Assembly (NCBI RefSeq): GCF_015477775.1
Contig: NZ_JADLQO010000001.1
Coordinates: forward strand, 1,054,001-1,118,000
Reading direction: 5' to 3'
Source of the DNA: Nocardia abscessus
GTDB lineage: Bacteria; Actinomycetota; Actinomycetes; Mycobacteriales; Mycobacteriaceae
Length of the DNA: 64,000 bases
Shown here: positions 27,623 to 38,291 of the stretch, one piece after another
How positions within the stretch are numbered: the stretch's first letter is position 1
Layout of the letters: each line of letters starts with the position of its first letter
Notes under the pieces: model-generated
What the model was told of the DNA's origin: nothing
Seen by the model: the letters and a program-made list of their open reading frames with translations, nothing else
The model's database searches: none
Program-made: the position numbers and the translations under genes

Positions 27623-28540
27623 TTACGGACATGGGCTGCTTCGCAACAACCCATTCACATCGAGTATCCACGGTTCGCGGGGTAGCTGCCGGGTGTGGAA
27701 ACGCGCGAGTAGCTCGGACGACGATGTCGCGGTGAAGCCGAGCGAAGCGGCCAGTGCCGAGACTACTTCCTCCGGCGTGTTGCCGAGCGCCAAGCGTTCG
27801 CGGAGTGTCACGGCCCCATCCCGTTTCGCCAGTCGCCGCCCTTCGGTGTTGAGCACGAGCGGCACGTGGGCGTAGCGCGGCACCGGCAGGTCGAGCAGCG
27901 TGGCGAGATATGCCTGGCGCGGGGTCGACGGCAGCAGGTCGTCGCCGCGCACCACCTGGTCGACGCCCTGTGCCGCGTCGTCCACCACGACGGCGAGGTT
28001 GTAGGCCGGGATGCCGTCGCCGCGCCGCAGCACCACGTCGTCGACCGGGCCGAGGTAGCGGCCGTGCAAGTCGTCGTGCACTTCGAACTCGGTGGCCGTG
28101 GCGCGCAGGCGCAGCGCGGCCGGGCGACCCTCGGCGCGCAACCGCGCACGCGCCGTCGCGCTCAGCGTGCGACAGGTGCCGGGGTACGCGCCCATCGGCC
28201 CGTGCGGCGCTGTCGCGGCCTTCTGGATTTCCTTTCGAGTGCAATAGCATTCGTAGGTGAGCCCGGCGGCCACGAGACGCTCGACAGCCGCCTCGTACTG
28301 CGGCAACCGGTCGGACTGGCGCAGCACGGGCCCGTCCCAGTCCACGCCGATCGCGGCGAGGTCGTCCAGTTGCCGCTGCTCCGCGCCGGGACGCACCCGG
28401 TCCAGATCATCGATCCGGAGCAGGAAGCGGCGGCCGGTGGAGCGAGCGAACGCCCAAGCCAGCAGCGCCGTGCGGAGATTGCCCAGGTGCAGGTCCCCGG
28501 ACGGGCTCGGCGCGTACCGTCCCGCGCCCGGCTCAGCCAC
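27623..28540 (-). CDS. gluQ: Glutamyl-Q tRNA(Asp) synthetase
   Basis: GluQRS attaches glutamate to the queuosine at position 34 of tRNA(Asp). It is a truncated GluRS lacking the anticodon-binding domain, and the 305-residue length fits. Visible motifs are RYAPSPSGDLHLGNLRTALL (HIGH equivalent HLGN), the zinc ligands ECYCTRKE with YPGTC, and LAKRDGAV (KMSKS equivalent). GTG 28540 is chosen because the family N-terminus begins directly after it; the frame is open far upstream but unlike the family. Its presence near tgt and yhhQ indicates that queuosine is both made by salvage and used. Confidence 0.9.
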   Translation of the reverse strand: MAEPGAGRYAPSPSGDLHLGNLRTALLAWAFARSTGRRFLLRIDDLDRVRPGAEQRQLDDLAAIGVDWDGPVLRQSDRLPQYEAAVERLVAAGLTYECYCTRKEIQKAATAPHGPMGAYPGTCRTLSATARARLRAEGRPAALRLRATATEFEVHDDLHGRYLGPVDDVVLRRGDGIPAYNLAVVVDDAAQGVDQVVRGDDLLPSTPRQAYLATLLDLPVPRYAHVPLVLNTEGRRLAKRDGAVTLRERLALGNTPEEVVSALAASLGFTATSSSELLARFHTRQLPREPWILDVNGLLRSSPCP

Positions 28541-28596
28541 GGGCTCGGTCGGTAGACGATGAGCTGCGCACGCGGGCCATGGTAGAAGCCACGCGC

Positions 28597-29091
28597 TCAA
28601 CCGCGCAGACGCGGCCGCAGGTCGGCCTCCGCCGGTTCGCCGCCTGCCTCCAGCGTGGCGAGCAGCGACTCGGCGTGCGCGACCAGTCCGGCGAGGTCGA
28701 TATCGTAGGGCGCCTGTTCGCCTTCCGGGCGGTATGCCGTCAACCGCGACACCGCGCGGGCGAGCAGTGTACGCGCCCCCTTCGGATTGCCGCGCTGTAT
28801 GTGGGTTACACCGACAGCGAACTGCGCGAGCGCCTGCCACAGCATCCGCTCGGCGAACGGTCCGTTCTTCCACGCGGCCTCTAAAACCTCGTGTGCGTTG
28901 AATGCAAGTCCGTCGTCCAGCAGTTGCTGGGCGAAGGTCAAGGTTTGCTGGGGTGGAAGCTCGAGATCGTCAGGAATTCGGGCAACTCCGGTGCTGCCGA
29001 GCGGCAGCGGGCGCCCGAGGCGGTCGCGTGGACGGGCACTACGGGCGCGACCTGCGTCGTCGCGATCGCGTTCGACCATAGGTTCCATCAT
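28597..29091 (-). CDS. DUF309 protein
   Basis: A 164-residue helical protein of the DUF309 family, seen from the core segments LTFAQQLLDDGLAFNAHEVLEAAWK and QALAQFAVGVTHIQRGNPKGARTLLARA. The family is found across bacteria and plants; its function is not established. The N-terminal 40 residues are charged and probably disordered. The start is uncertain between ATG 29091 and ATG 29079. It lies 56 bases upstream of gluQ on the same strand, so they may share a transcript. Confidence 0.78.
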   Translation of the reverse strand: MMEPMVERDRDDAGRARSARPRDRLGRPLPLGSTGVARIPDDLELPPQQTLTFAQQLLDDGLAFNAHEVLEAAWKNGPFAERMLWQALAQFAVGVTHIQRGNPKGARTLLARAVSRLTAYRPEGEQAPYDIDLAGLVAHAESLLATLEAGGEPAEADLRPRLRG

Positions 29092-29503
29092 GCACGGCCG
29101 CTGTGACTGCGTCGACGTGGGCTGCGGCAGGATGTGAATTGTCGTCTGATAACAGAGCAATCACATCCGTTAAAAACATTGTGGTACGCCAGTGCGGGGA
29201 ATGAATGAGGAGAGCTGGCAATGCTTCCGCAACTCTCTTGCTTCGCAAACGTGTGTGGTTGCGATGATTGAATAGGCAAGAGCCGGGCAAACTTTCGAAG
29301 GACCTGCTAGTGTTACCGCGCGGGGACAGGCCCCGCGCGAGGTTAATTTCCTCTCGAACTCGATGTGCGATATCGACGCACCGAGAAAGTGCGCTCCGGC
29401 ACGGGGTGCACCACGGGATTCGGCTTTCGGAGTCGGGTGCCGATGCTAGCTGGAACGATGTCAGGAGAAATCTCGCTCTCGACGCAGCAAAGGAGCTAGT
29501 GCC
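29092..29503. other. Intergenic region between DUF309 and DUF397 genes
   Basis: About 410 bases, with an AT-richer part at 29130-29200. I looked for the helix-turn-helix gene that normally precedes DUF397 and found none. No RNA or strong repeat is visible. Divergent promoters are expected here. Confidence 0.45.
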
Positions 29504-29713
29504 GTGGAGGTTGATTGGACGGGCGCTGTGTGGCGCAAGAGCACATACAGCGGTCCGGATGGGAACTGCGTGGAAGTCGCTTTTCTCGTCGACGGCAATG
29601 TCGCGGTTCGTGACACCAAGGACAGTGGACGTGGCCCGGTCTTGGCGTTTGCGCCGGGCGAGTGGGACGCATTCCTAGTGGGGGTCTCGGGGGGAGAGTT
29701 CCGGCGCGGCTGA
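29504..29713 (+). CDS. DUF397 protein, orphan
   Basis: A 69-residue protein of the DUF397 family, identified by WRKSTYSGPDGNCVEVAFL, VAVRDTKD and the terminal FAPGEWDAFLVGV. In actinobacteria these small proteins usually sit beside an XRE-type regulator and are thought to modulate it. No such regulator is within 400 bases upstream, and the downstream neighbour is a convergent qcrB. The GTG at 29504 has only a weak upstream purine stretch. Confidence 0.85.
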   Translation: MEVDWTGAVWRKSTYSGPDGNCVEVAFLVDGNVAVRDTKDSGRGPVLAFAPGEWDAFLVGVSGGEFRRG

Positions 29714-29746
29714 ACCGCTCCGGAGTCGCCTGAACAAGGCAAAGCG

Positions 29747-29773
29747 GGCCCCGGGTCGTATGGACTCGGGGCC
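29747..29773. terminator. Hairpin between convergent DUF397 and qcrB genes
   Basis: Arms 29747-29757 (GGCCCCGGGTC) and 29763-29773 pair over eleven positions with one G-U, and the loop is five bases. No T-tract. Confidence 0.5.
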
Positions 29774-29811
29774 TTCGCGGTTTCGGCACGGGCTGTGCGG
29801 GCGCCGAATTC

Positions 29812-31461
29812 TCAGTGTTCTCCTTGGGCGGAACCGTTTCCGTGGCCGTTCGCCCGATCCTGAACCTTGCGCAGCACGGCGAGCTGTTTGCGTTCCTCTT
29901 CGTGCTCGGTCTCGAAGTGCTTCGCGCTCTCGTCGCGCGGGTCGGCGCGCAGGAAGCTGCCCGTGCCGGGCTTGCCCGCCGCACCGAGCTTGCTCATCTT
30001 CTTCGGAACCGGGGCGCCCTGGTACTGCAGCGGAATCGGGTGGCCGTGCGCGTCCAACGGGCCGAGTGGCTGGTGCACCTCGATGTACTCGCCGTGCGGC
30101 AAGCGCTTGACCACGCCGGTCTCCACTCCGTGCTCGAGCACCGCGCGGTCGCTGCGCTGCAAGCCGAGGCAGATGCGGTAGGCCAGGAAGTAGGCGATCG
30201 GCGGCCCGAGCAGGATGCCGATACGGCCCACCCAGGTCGTCGCGTTCAGTGAGATGTCGAACTTGTAGGCGATGATGTCGTTGACGCACGACAGCGTCAG
30301 CACCACGTAGAACGCGATCGCCATGGCGCCCAGCGCCGTGCGAACGGGCACGTCGCGGGGGCGTTGCAGCAGGTTGTGGTGCGCGCCGGTGTCGCCGGTG
30401 AGCCGCTTTTCGATCCATGGATAGGAGATGAGCACGGCGAATACCAAACCCATGAGCACGGCGACCCAGAACACCGCGGGCACCGTGTAGCGGCCGAGGT
30501 ACAGCTCCCACGGCGGCATCAAACGGGCCATGCCGTCGGTCCACATCATGTAGAAGTCCGGCTGCGAACCCGCCGACACCTGCGACGGGTTGTACGGGCC
30601 CAGGTTCCAGATCGGGTTGATCTGGAAGAGGCCGCCCATGATGCCCACGATGCCCAGGGTGAAGGCGAAGAACGCGCCCTGGTCGGCGGCGAACACCGGC
30701 ACGATCCGCGCGCCCACCACGTTGTTCTCCGTGCGGCCAGGGCCGGGGAACTGGGTGTGCTTCTGGTACCACACCAGGGCCACGTGCGCGGCGATCAGCG
30801 CCAGGATGATGCCGGGGAACAGCAGCACGTGCGCCACGTACAAGCGCGGGATGATGATGTCGCCGGGGAAGTCGCCGTCGAAGATCAGCCAGTGCATCCA
30901 GGTGCCGATGATCGGGATGCTCATCGTGATGCCGGAGAACGCGGCCCGCAGGCCGGTGCCCGAGAGCAGATCGTCGGGCAGCGAGTAGCCGAAGAAGCCC
31001 TCGAACATGGCCAGGATCAGCAGCAGCGAACCGATCACCCAGTTCGCCTCACGCGGCTTGCGGAACGCGCCGGTGAAGAAGATCCGGAACAGGTGCACGA
31101 TGATCGAGGCCGCGAACAACAACGCCGCCCAGTGGTGCACCTGCCGCACGAACAGGCCGCCACGGACCTCGAAGGACAGGTTGAGCGCCGTCTCGTACGC
31201 CCGGGACATGGTGACCCCGCGCAACGGCTGGTAGGAGCCGTTGTAGACGACCTCGCTCATGGACGGGTCGAAGAACAGCGTCAGGTAGACGCCGGACAGC
31301 AGCAGGATGATGAAGCTGTAGAGCGCGATCTCGCCGAGCAGGAACGACCAGTGGGTCGGGAAGACCTTGTTGATCGACCGCTTCATGAACGCGGCGGCGC
31401 GATACCGCTCGTCCGCCTCATCGGCTTGGTTGGCGGTTATCCGAGATAGAGCTGTAGCCAT
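29812..31461 (-). CDS. qcrB: Cytochrome bc1 complex cytochrome b subunit, isolated copy
   Basis: QcrB is the di-heme b subunit of the menaquinol:cytochrome c reductase in the bcc-aa3 supercomplex. The 549-residue protein matches the actinobacterial form throughout: [19 protein letters not shown], heme-ligand helices [17 protein letters not shown] and [38 protein letters not shown], and the actinobacteria-specific C-terminal extension with [18 protein letters not shown]. Normally it is the last gene of ctaE-qcrC-qcrA-qcrB. Here it is alone, flanked by a convergent DUF397 gene and a divergent acyltransferase, so it is either a second copy or a relocated gene. ATG 31461 opens [12 protein letters not shown]. 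Confidence 0.9.
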   Translation of the reverse strand: MATALSRITANQADEADERYRAAAFMKRSINKVFPTHWSFLLGEIALYSFIILLLSGVYLTLFFDPSMSEVVYNGSYQPLRGVTMSRAYETALNLSFEVRGGLFVRQVHHWAALLFAASIIVHLFRIFFTGAFRKPREANWVIGSLLLILAMFEGFFGYSLPDDLLSGTGLRAAFSGITMSIPIIGTWMHWLIFDGDFPGDIIIPRLYVAHVLLFPGIILALIAAHVALVWYQKHTQFPGPGRTENNVVGARIVPVFAADQGAFFAFTLGIVGIMGGLFQINPIWNLGPYNPSQVSAGSQPDFYMMWTDGMARLMPPWELYLGRYTVPAVFWVAVLMGLVFAVLISYPWIEKRLTGDTGAHHNLLQRPRDVPVRTALGAMAIAFYVVLTLSCVNDIIAYKFDISLNATTWVGRIGILLGPPIAYFLAYRICLGLQRSDRAVLEHGVETGVVKRLPHGEYIEVHQPLGPLDAHGHPIPLQYQGAPVPKKMSKLGAAGKPGTGSFLRADPRDESAKHFETEHEEERKQLAVLRKVQDRANGHGNGSAQGEH

Positions 31462-31627
31462 GGCTGACACCCCGCCCTGGGTGAGAGTGGAATCCGTTCC
31501 TACTACAGACGGTAGCAGAGCTGGAAGGCGGAATCGATGGGGTTTTCCGGTGAATTGTGGAACAAGATCATTCACATCGTCCGGGCTCCCCGGGCCCTGC
31601 CGGATCCGAGTCGATATCGTTTTACTT

Positions 31628-33202
31628 GTGAGCGCGATGACACCGCAGGACGCGACGATCTATTGGCTGTCCAAACGCACGCGCAACGACCTTTTTCTGC
31701 TGTATTGCTTCGCCGATCGGGGACGGCCGACCGAGGAACTCCGCGCCACGGTCGCCGAACGAAGCGCGCGGATCGCCGACCTTCGCGTCCGGCTGCGCGA
31801 ACTGCCCGCGGACATCGACTACCCGGCTTGGACGCGGTGTGAATTCGGTGCCGGGCAATTCTTGGAACACGAACTGGTGGAGCGTAATTGGTCACGTCTG
31901 CTGGACGCGGTCGGCGAACTGCTCGGCACCGGCGTCGATGCCGCCGTGCACCCGTGGCGACTGCACGTGTTCCGCGGCATCGCCGGTGCGCCGGGACTGG
32001 AAGGAGAGCCCGCGCTGGTGGTGGTGCTCCAGATGTCCCATGCGCTGGCCGACGGGCGGCGGGCCTCGGCCATCGCCCGTGTGTTGTTCACCGAGGCGGA
32101 GAATCCTGTGGTCCGGGACCGAAGCCGAGCCGGAACGAGGGCGTCCGATCACATGCCGACCCGGGAAGGCGGCGGAGTCGATGCCGCAGGTGGCGAGACA
32201 TCCGTCGACCCAGCTGGGAGCAGGCTCACGCCGCGGCTGTCCGCGTTGCTTGCGGGAGGCGGCGAAGTCGGCTCAGCGGTAGCGGCCCGTGGGCGGATGA
32301 TCGGTGCTGCGGTATCGGCGGGACTGTCATCCGCTGGGGTGCTGGCCGATTCGGCTCTGGCGCTGTTGCGCATGCCGGTTCGGGTGTCCGCCACCGCGGT
32401 GCGTGGCTACCAGGCGTTCCAGGCGCAGCAACGGCTGGCACGGATGACCGAAGCGGGCGAATTGCCGCCACCGGGGCCGGATTTCCCGCCGAGCTTGCTG
32501 AATCGTTCGACAGCGGAAGGAGTCCGGCGGCACGAAGCTCGGATACTCGCGTTTCCGGCCGAAGACTTGCGCGTCCCTGGTCGCACCGTCACGGTCGTCG
32601 TCCTGACCGCGGTGTCGCTGGCGCTCGCCCGTTACCTGGCCGACCGTGGCGAGCCGCCGGAGCGCCTCGGCGCGCAGGTCCCGATGGCTCTGCCCGAGCG
32701 CACCGCCGCGCGCAACAACTACCGCAACCTCGGCGTCGACCTGTTCGTCGACGAACCGGACCCGCGGCTGCGCGCCGACAAGATCGCCGCGGCGCTCGCC
32801 GACCGCCGCGTGCGCGCACGGCACCCGCTGCTGTCGGCGCAGGACCGGGTCACCGCGACCGTCCCGGCTCCCATGCTGCGCAGGGACGTGGACCGCTATC
32901 CCCTCGACGCCGTTCCCGACTCGATCGCGGGCCACACTGTCGTCTCCAGCGTCGATCGCGGCGCGGCCGACCTTTCCTTCGGTGGCGGCGACGTGCGCTG
33001 CACAGCAGGCTTCCCGGCCCTCGGCTCCGTCATGCATCTCACCCACGGGGTGCACGGTCTCGGCGACACCGTCACCGTCTCCCTGCATGCCGACCCCGAG
33101 GTCCTGCCGGACATCGATGCCTATGCCGCGTACCTGCGTGCCGCGCTGCTCGAAGCGCACCTCATCCAGCGCGACCCTGCTCCGGCGGCGCCGCCGGTGT
33201 GA
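31628..33202 (+). CDS. WS/DGAT-like acyltransferase
   Basis: An acyltransferase-like protein (524 residues) of the wax ester synthase / diacylglycerol acyltransferase type. The opening [21 protein letters not shown] corresponds to the family N-terminus. The HHxxxDG motif reads SHALADG: catalytic His138 and Asp142 are kept, but the first His is Ser137. The C-terminal half has the expected [12 protein letters not shown] and [15 protein letters not shown] segments. A long linker (about 155-255) is Ala/Gly-rich. The start is GTG 31628, seven bases after TATCGT at 31615-31620 and so possibly leaderless; ATG 31637 is the alternative. It may store lipid or modify a glycolipid; activity is not certain. 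Confidence 0.68.
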   Translation: MSAMTPQDATIYWLSKRTRNDLFLLYCFADRGRPTEELRATVAERSARIADLRVRLRELPADIDYPAWTRCEFGAGQFLEHELVERNWSRLLDAVGELLGTGVDAAVHPWRLHVFRGIAGAPGLEGEPALVVVLQMSHALADGRRASAIARVLFTEAENPVVRDRSRAGTRASDHMPTREGGGVDAAGGETSVDPAGSRLTPRLSALLAGGGEVGSAVAARGRMIGAAVSAGLSSAGVLADSALALLRMPVRVSATAVRGYQAFQAQQRLARMTEAGELPPPGPDFPPSLLNRSTAEGVRRHEARILAFPAEDLRVPGRTVTVVVLTAVSLALARYLADRGEPPERLGAQVPMALPERTAARNNYRNLGVDLFVDEPDPRLRADKIAAALADRRVRARHPLLSAQDRVTATVPAPMLRRDVDRYPLDAVPDSIAGHTVVSSVDRGAADLSFGGGDVRCTAGFPALGSVMHLTHGVHGLGDTVTVSLHADPEVLPDIDAYAAYLRAALLEAHLIQRDPAPAAPPV

Positions 33203-33220
33203 CGCTCGCCTGCCCGCTGG

Positions 33221-33871
33221 TCAAGAACGGGCGAGGGCAGGCTGGGGCGTGGCTTGGTGGACTTCGGCGGAGATCTTGATCTCCAGCTCCAGCCGGGTGG
33301 CGTTGATGACCGATCGTTCTTCCTCGACGGTGTTCTCGATCGCCCGCGACCACAGCGCCTGGATCTCCGCGATCTCCTCGGGGGTGGCCTCGCCGTCGAG
33401 TTCGATCCTGCGGCGCTGCGAGCTGATGTTCAGCGCCGCGGTGAGCGTACGCATCAGGTCCTCGCAGCGGTTGGGGATCTTGCGGTGCGACACGACGCGC
33501 AGGCTGCTGATGAAACCCCGGGAGCCGGTGATGATCTGCCGTACTTCCGCGTCGAGCTGATCCAGCTCGTCGGCCTCCCAGCGATCGCAGCGCAACAGCT
33601 GCTGGCGGACATCGCTCGAGATGGCCAGCACGGAGGAGACCGCGGTCAGCACCGACTCCCGCCGCCATTTGTCGTGCTCGCGCCGCTCGGCCGCCGCGTT
33701 GGTCGACTCCACGGTGCGCTGCGCCGCGTCCAGGGTGACCCGGTTCCGCTCGTCCGCGGCGGTGAGCGCCGCACGGTTCGTGCGGTTGTTGACCAGCACG
33801 CCGACCAATGCCGCAATGGCGACGATGAGGGAACCGAAGAGCGGAAGCCACTGAGTCACGGGGACGATCAT
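33221..33871 (-). CDS. Single-pass membrane protein with coiled coil, unknown
   Basis: A 216-residue protein with one N-terminal helix (WLPLFGSLIVAIAALVGVLV) and then a long charged helical region (NNRTNRAALTAADERNRVTL onward) likely to be a coiled coil. No domain is recognised. The ATG at 33871 begins shortly before the helix. The gene converges on the acyltransferase 18 bases away. The general architecture, anchor plus cytoplasmic helices, is common and not diagnostic. Confidence 0.68.
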   Translation of the reverse strand: MIVPVTQWLPLFGSLIVAIAALVGVLVNNRTNRAALTAADERNRVTLDAAQRTVESTNAAAERREHDKWRRESVLTAVSSVLAISSDVRQQLLRCDRWEADELDQLDAEVRQIITGSRGFISSLRVVSHRKIPNRCEDLMRTLTAALNISSQRRRIELDGEATPEEIAEIQALWSRAIENTVEEERSVINATRLELEIKISAEVHQATPQPALARS

Positions 33872-34017
33872 TCCATCGGAAACGAAAGTCGCACAGCCTA
33901 GATCGGGCGAACCGGGAAGGACCTACGCGAACAAGACCGCGGGCCCTGCCGCGGCCGTGGTCGTGAGTGCAACAGACGAGTCACGCGCCCGCGCATCGCC
34001 TACACGGCGAGGCATCG

Positions 34018-34055
34018 CTCACGGGTTGGGCGAATACTCACGGGTTGGGCGAATA
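34018..34055. repeat. Perfect 19-bp tandem direct repeat
   Basis: CTCACGGGTTGGGCGAATA occurs at 34018-34036 and again immediately at 34037-34055. The two copies are identical. Confidence 0.9.
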
Positions 34056-34133
34056 GTCGACATCTCAGCGTGCCCAGTCGGTGGGGCCGCGATTGCCCAG
34101 CTCGGCTGGCCGGCGGCACGGCGGTGCCTGTCC

Positions 34134-34182
34134 GATGGAAAAAGGCCAGGTCGGACGCGATCAAGCGTCCGACCTGGCCTTT
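34134..34182 (-). terminator. Intrinsic terminator of tRNA-Ser(GGA)
   Basis: Perfect 18-base arms 34141-34158 and 34165-34182 with a six-base loop. Read on the minus strand, the stem is followed by TTTTTCCATC. Confidence 0.9.
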
Positions 34183-34184
34183 CA

Positions 34185-34272
34185 TGGCGGAGGATAGGGG
34201 ATTTGAACCCCTGAGGGCGTTAACCCAACCCGCGTTCCAGGCGAGCGCCATAGGCCACTAGGCGAATCCTCC
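34185..34272 (-). tRNA. tRNA-Ser (anticodon GGA)
   Basis: A class II tRNA of 88 bases including encoded CCA (34187-34185). Acceptor arms GGAGGAT (34272-34266) and ATCCTCC (34195-34189) pair fully, and the discriminator is G. The anticodon loop CTGGAAC between CTCGC and GCGGG gives GGA. The T arm reads GGGGTTCAAATCCCC. Confidence 0.96.
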
Positions 34273-34402
34273 GTGGAGCAGCATACCGGTAGCCCCCGGC
34301 CGGTCGCCAAATAGGTGGGGTGGAAGGGGTGAAGTGCCTGGTCGAGGCGGGTTGTAGACCCGGAGGATGGGATTGCGGGCGGGAGGCGCTACACTGGCCG
34401 AC

Positions 34403-34489
34403 GGATCCCGCGCGGCGCGCATCCTGTGAACTCCCCCAGGGCCGGAAGGCAGCAAGGGTCAACGGGCTCTGCCGGGTGCGCGGGGTCCC
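34403..34489 (+). ncRNA. ffs: Signal recognition particle RNA (bacterial 4.5S type)
   Basis: The terminal helix pairs GGATCCCGCGC (34403-34413) with 34478-34488. The conserved SRP apical domain is present: GTGAACTCCCCCAGG, then CCGGAAGGCAGCAAGGGT, with the asymmetric loop and GGAA tetraloop. It is followed by TTATTTT at 34491-34497. As in mycobacteria, it lies next to the Rv3722c-type aminotransferase. Exact ends may differ by a few bases. Confidence 0.93.
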
Positions 34490-34630
34490 CTTATTTTGGA
34501 GGGCCTGCGCAGGCGGATGCGCGGCTGCCTCGCCTTTCGCTCGACCGGTGCGGCTGTGGGCGGACCCGGCCCGAGCCGACTCCCGTCGGTCGGCGGATAA
34601 CGCCCCCAATTCCGGGCATGGCACGGGTAA

Positions 34631-36034
<1,404 letters not shown>

Positions 36035-36058
36035 CGGCAGACCGAAACCGACCAGCGG

Positions 36059-36085
36059 CGCCCGGCACGGATCCCGTGCCGGGCG
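36059..36085. terminator. Hairpin after aminotransferase gene
   Basis: Perfect 12-base arms CGCCCGGCACGG (36059-36070) and 36074-36085 with an ATC loop. It has no T-tract, so termination is likely but not certain. Confidence 0.55.
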
Positions 36086-36175
36086 TCGTCGACTTCGTGC
36101 CGGGCCGAGGCGGCCGCGTGATCGTGCCGGATGCTCGGGGGGTCGCGCTGGGCCGATCGCAGGCGAGGTAGTCGC

Positions 36176-36616
36176 CTACCCGGTCTCCAGCAGTTCCTTG
36201 AGCCGCGCCAAATCGGCACGGTTCGCTCGCCGGATCGCCGCCTCCAGCAGGGGTGCGGCGAGTTTCTCGAATCCGCTCGGCTCGCCCCGATTGCGCAGTG
36301 TCATGCGGGTGCCGCCCTCAGGGGTGTCCACCCAGGTGTAGGTCGTCTCCATCGGAAACGGCCCCTGCGCGGTGCGCATCACCAACCGGGAGCCGGGCAC
36401 GTAGTCGACGACCTCGTAGGTATAGGCCAGCCTGTGGCCGAGGAAGTGAGCGACGAACGCCGCCCGCGTGCCGACGCGCAGCGGCGGCTCCGTTTCGCAG
36501 GTGACGCCGCGGATGCGCGAGTACCAGGCGGGCGCGTGCGCCGGATCGGCCGCGTACGCCGCGACCAGCTCCCGTGAGCGGTCGATCGTGACCTCGGTCA
36601 GTACGTCGACGGCCAT
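36176..36616 (-). CDS. SRPBCC family protein (polyketide cyclase-like)
   Basis: A 146-residue START/SRPBCC-fold protein with the family features VTIDRSRELVAAYAADPAHAP at the N-terminus, the beta segments YTYEVVDYVPGSRLVMRTA and the long C-terminal helix LEAAIRRANRADLARLKELLE. Such proteins bind hydrophobic ligands; the ligand is not evident. It is ten bases downstream of the methyltransferase gene and probably in the same transcript. ATG 36616 is chosen for the start because the domain begins immediately. Confidence 0.82.
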   Translation of the reverse strand: MAVDVLTEVTIDRSRELVAAYAADPAHAPAWYSRIRGVTCETEPPLRVGTRAAFVAHFLGHRLAYTYEVVDYVPGSRLVMRTAQGPFPMETTYTWVDTPEGGTRMTLRNRGEPSGFEKLAAPLLEAAIRRANRADLARLKELLETG

Positions 36617-36625
36617 CGGCCCGGG

Positions 36626-37477
36626 TCAGTGCGGTTTGTGCGCGAGAACGGCGAACATGGTCACCGAGAGGTGGATGTCGCCATTGGCCGCGCCCGCCTC
36701 CAGGTCGGCGAGCAGTTGCTCGCGCTGTGCCTCGGTGATCGAACCGCGCGCGACCGCCATCGCCGAGATCCTGGTGACCAGCGAGCCCACACCGACGCTG
36801 CGGTCCTGCACCAAGGCTTGCGAGCCGATGTCGTCGACCACCAGGCCCGCCTTGGTGAGCAGCCCTGGGAGGCGACGGCCCGACAGCGGATTGGTGGTGG
36901 CCGACACGAGGGTGTCGATCACCTCGCGGACGACTCCCCGGTCACCCGGGTGCATGATCGCGGTGCCCCAATCGCTGTCCACCACGACGACGCGGCCACC
37001 CGGACGGAGCACGCGCGCGATCTCGTTGGCCGCGCGGGCAGGGGCGGTCAGGTGCTGGAAGACGCGCTCGCACAGGACGGCGTCGAAGCTTTCCGCGCCG
37101 AACGGCACGCCATAGGCGTCGCCGGAGTGGAATTTGGCCGTGGAGCCCGCCTGGGCGGCGCGGCGTTCGGCGGAGGCGAGCAGGTGCGGATCCGGCTCGA
37201 CGCCGACCGCGCCGCCGGTCGGGCCCACCGCCTCGGCGAAGGTGACGACCTCGGTGCCGGTGCCCGAGCCGATGTCGACGGCGTGCTCGCCGGGCCGCAA
37301 CGCGAGCGCTTCGTGCGCCCAGGCGCGCAGGCGGCGGATACCGGGCAGCGCGGCCTGTAGGTCACGCACGTCGACGAGCTGGTCCTGGCCTGCTCTGTCG
37401 AACCGATCGGGGCGCAATGCGTAGGTGTTCATGGGCCCGTGTCCATCCCTGGCCGTCGTAGTCGGTGTCGCCGTCAT
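36626..37477 (-). CDS. Class I SAM-dependent methyltransferase
   Basis: A 283-residue methyltransferase with motif I AVDIGSGTGTEVVTFAEAVG, motif II VGVEPDPHLL, an acidic GDAYGVPFGAESFDAVLCERV region and motif III-like LRPGGRVVVVDSDW. This is the ubiquinone/menaquinone-type methyltransferase architecture, but the substrate is open. Start options are ATG 37477, ATG 37486 and ATG 37432; none has a good ribosome site and I use 37477. It is divergent from the HhH-GPD gene and followed by a SRPBCC gene, a pairing seen in aromatic or polyketide metabolism (inference). Confidence 0.82.
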   Translation of the reverse strand: MTATPTTTARDGHGPMNTYALRPDRFDRAGQDQLVDVRDLQAALPGIRRLRAWAHEALALRPGEHAVDIGSGTGTEVVTFAEAVGPTGGAVGVEPDPHLLASAERRAAQAGSTAKFHSGDAYGVPFGAESFDAVLCERVFQHLTAPARAANEIARVLRPGGRVVVVDSDWGTAIMHPGDRGVVREVIDTLVSATTNPLSGRRLPGLLTKAGLVVDDIGSQALVQDRSVGVGSLVTRISAMAVARGSITEAQREQLLADLEAGAANGDIHLSVTMFAVLAHKPH

Positions 37478-37593
37478 CGGAGGCATGGCCTGGAGCCTAC
37501 GCGGCACGTCATCTACCCGCGCGTAGGGGATGTGAGGTGGGTCACTATCGTAGAGTGATCCAGTACGGCCTGAATACCTGGAGAGGCGCGACA

Positions 37594-38169
37594 GTGACTC
37601 GCACGCTATGCCTGGCGCAAGACGCCGAGGCCGACAAGCTACTGACCGAGGACCATTTCGCCACGCTGCTCGGCATGCTCCTGGATCAGCAGTACCCGAT
37701 GGAGCACGCCTTCCGCGGACCGAAGAAGATCGCCGACCGGATGGGCGGCTTCGACATCCGGCGCATCGCCGAGGCCGACCCGCAGGAGTTCGAGGAGCTC
37801 GCCGCGACACCACCCGCGATCCACCGCTACGGCCGGTCCATGGCCCGGCGCGCCCAGGACCTGGCTCGCTACGTCATCGAGCACTACGACGGCAAGGCCG
37901 AGAACATCTGGACGGCGGGCGACCCGGACGGCAAGGAAGTGCTGCGCCGCCTGAAGGAACTTCCCGGCTACGGCGAGCAGAAGGCGAAGATCTTCTTGGC
38001 CCTGCTGGGCAAGCAGCGCGGCGTGCGGCCGGAGGGCTGGCGCGCGGCGGCGGGCGCGTACGGCGACGATGGCTCGCGCCGGTCGGTTGCCGACGTGACG
38101 GACACCGAATCCCTCGCGCAGGTAAGGGAATTCAAGAAGCAGGCGAAATCGGCGGCCAAAGCGAAGTAG
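37594..38169 (+). CDS. HhH-GPD type base-excision DNA repair protein
   Basis: A 191-residue DNA glycosylase-like protein. It has the helix-hairpin-helix region LKELPGYGEQKAKIFLALLG, typical of actinobacterial HhH-GPD proteins, and an N-terminal segment LTEDHFATLLGMLLDQQYPMEHAF. There is no Fe-S cysteine cluster. The substrate base is unknown. GTG 37594 is seven bases after GGAGAGG (37580-37586), the best ribosome site nearby; the frame is open further upstream without domain sequence. The C-terminus is Lys/Ala-rich. Confidence 0.85.
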   Translation: MTRTLCLAQDAEADKLLTEDHFATLLGMLLDQQYPMEHAFRGPKKIADRMGGFDIRRIAEADPQEFEELAATPPAIHRYGRSMARRAQDLARYVIEHYDGKAENIWTAGDPDGKEVLRRLKELPGYGEQKAKIFLALLGKQRGVRPEGWRAAAGAYGDDGSRRSVADVTDTESLAQVREFKKQAKSAAKAK

Positions 38170-38291
38170 CACGGTCGTAATTCGCGGGTTGCCTATTTGA
38201 AATCGTCTTGCGTTTTTTCCTCGTTCTCGGGGAGTCGGTACCGGATGCTTTTGCCTGGAACGGCTCCACCTGAGATGAGGGATTGCAGGAC

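Larger units (their letters stand above)
33872..34184. other. Intergenic region upstream of a minus-strand gene, near tRNA-Ser
   Basis: About 310 bases. It contains a 19-base tandem repeat at 34018-34055 and the terminator of the minus-strand tRNA at 34134-34182. No gene is seen. Confidence 0.5.

Noticed and set aside
29092..29503. Decayed XRE regulator upstream of DUF397
   Set aside because: I searched both strands by eye for a helix-turn-helix pattern or its remnants and saw none.
34018..34272. tRNA-linked attachment site of an integrative element
   Set aside because: The 19-base repeat does not copy the tRNA 3' end, and there is no integrase or mobile cargo.
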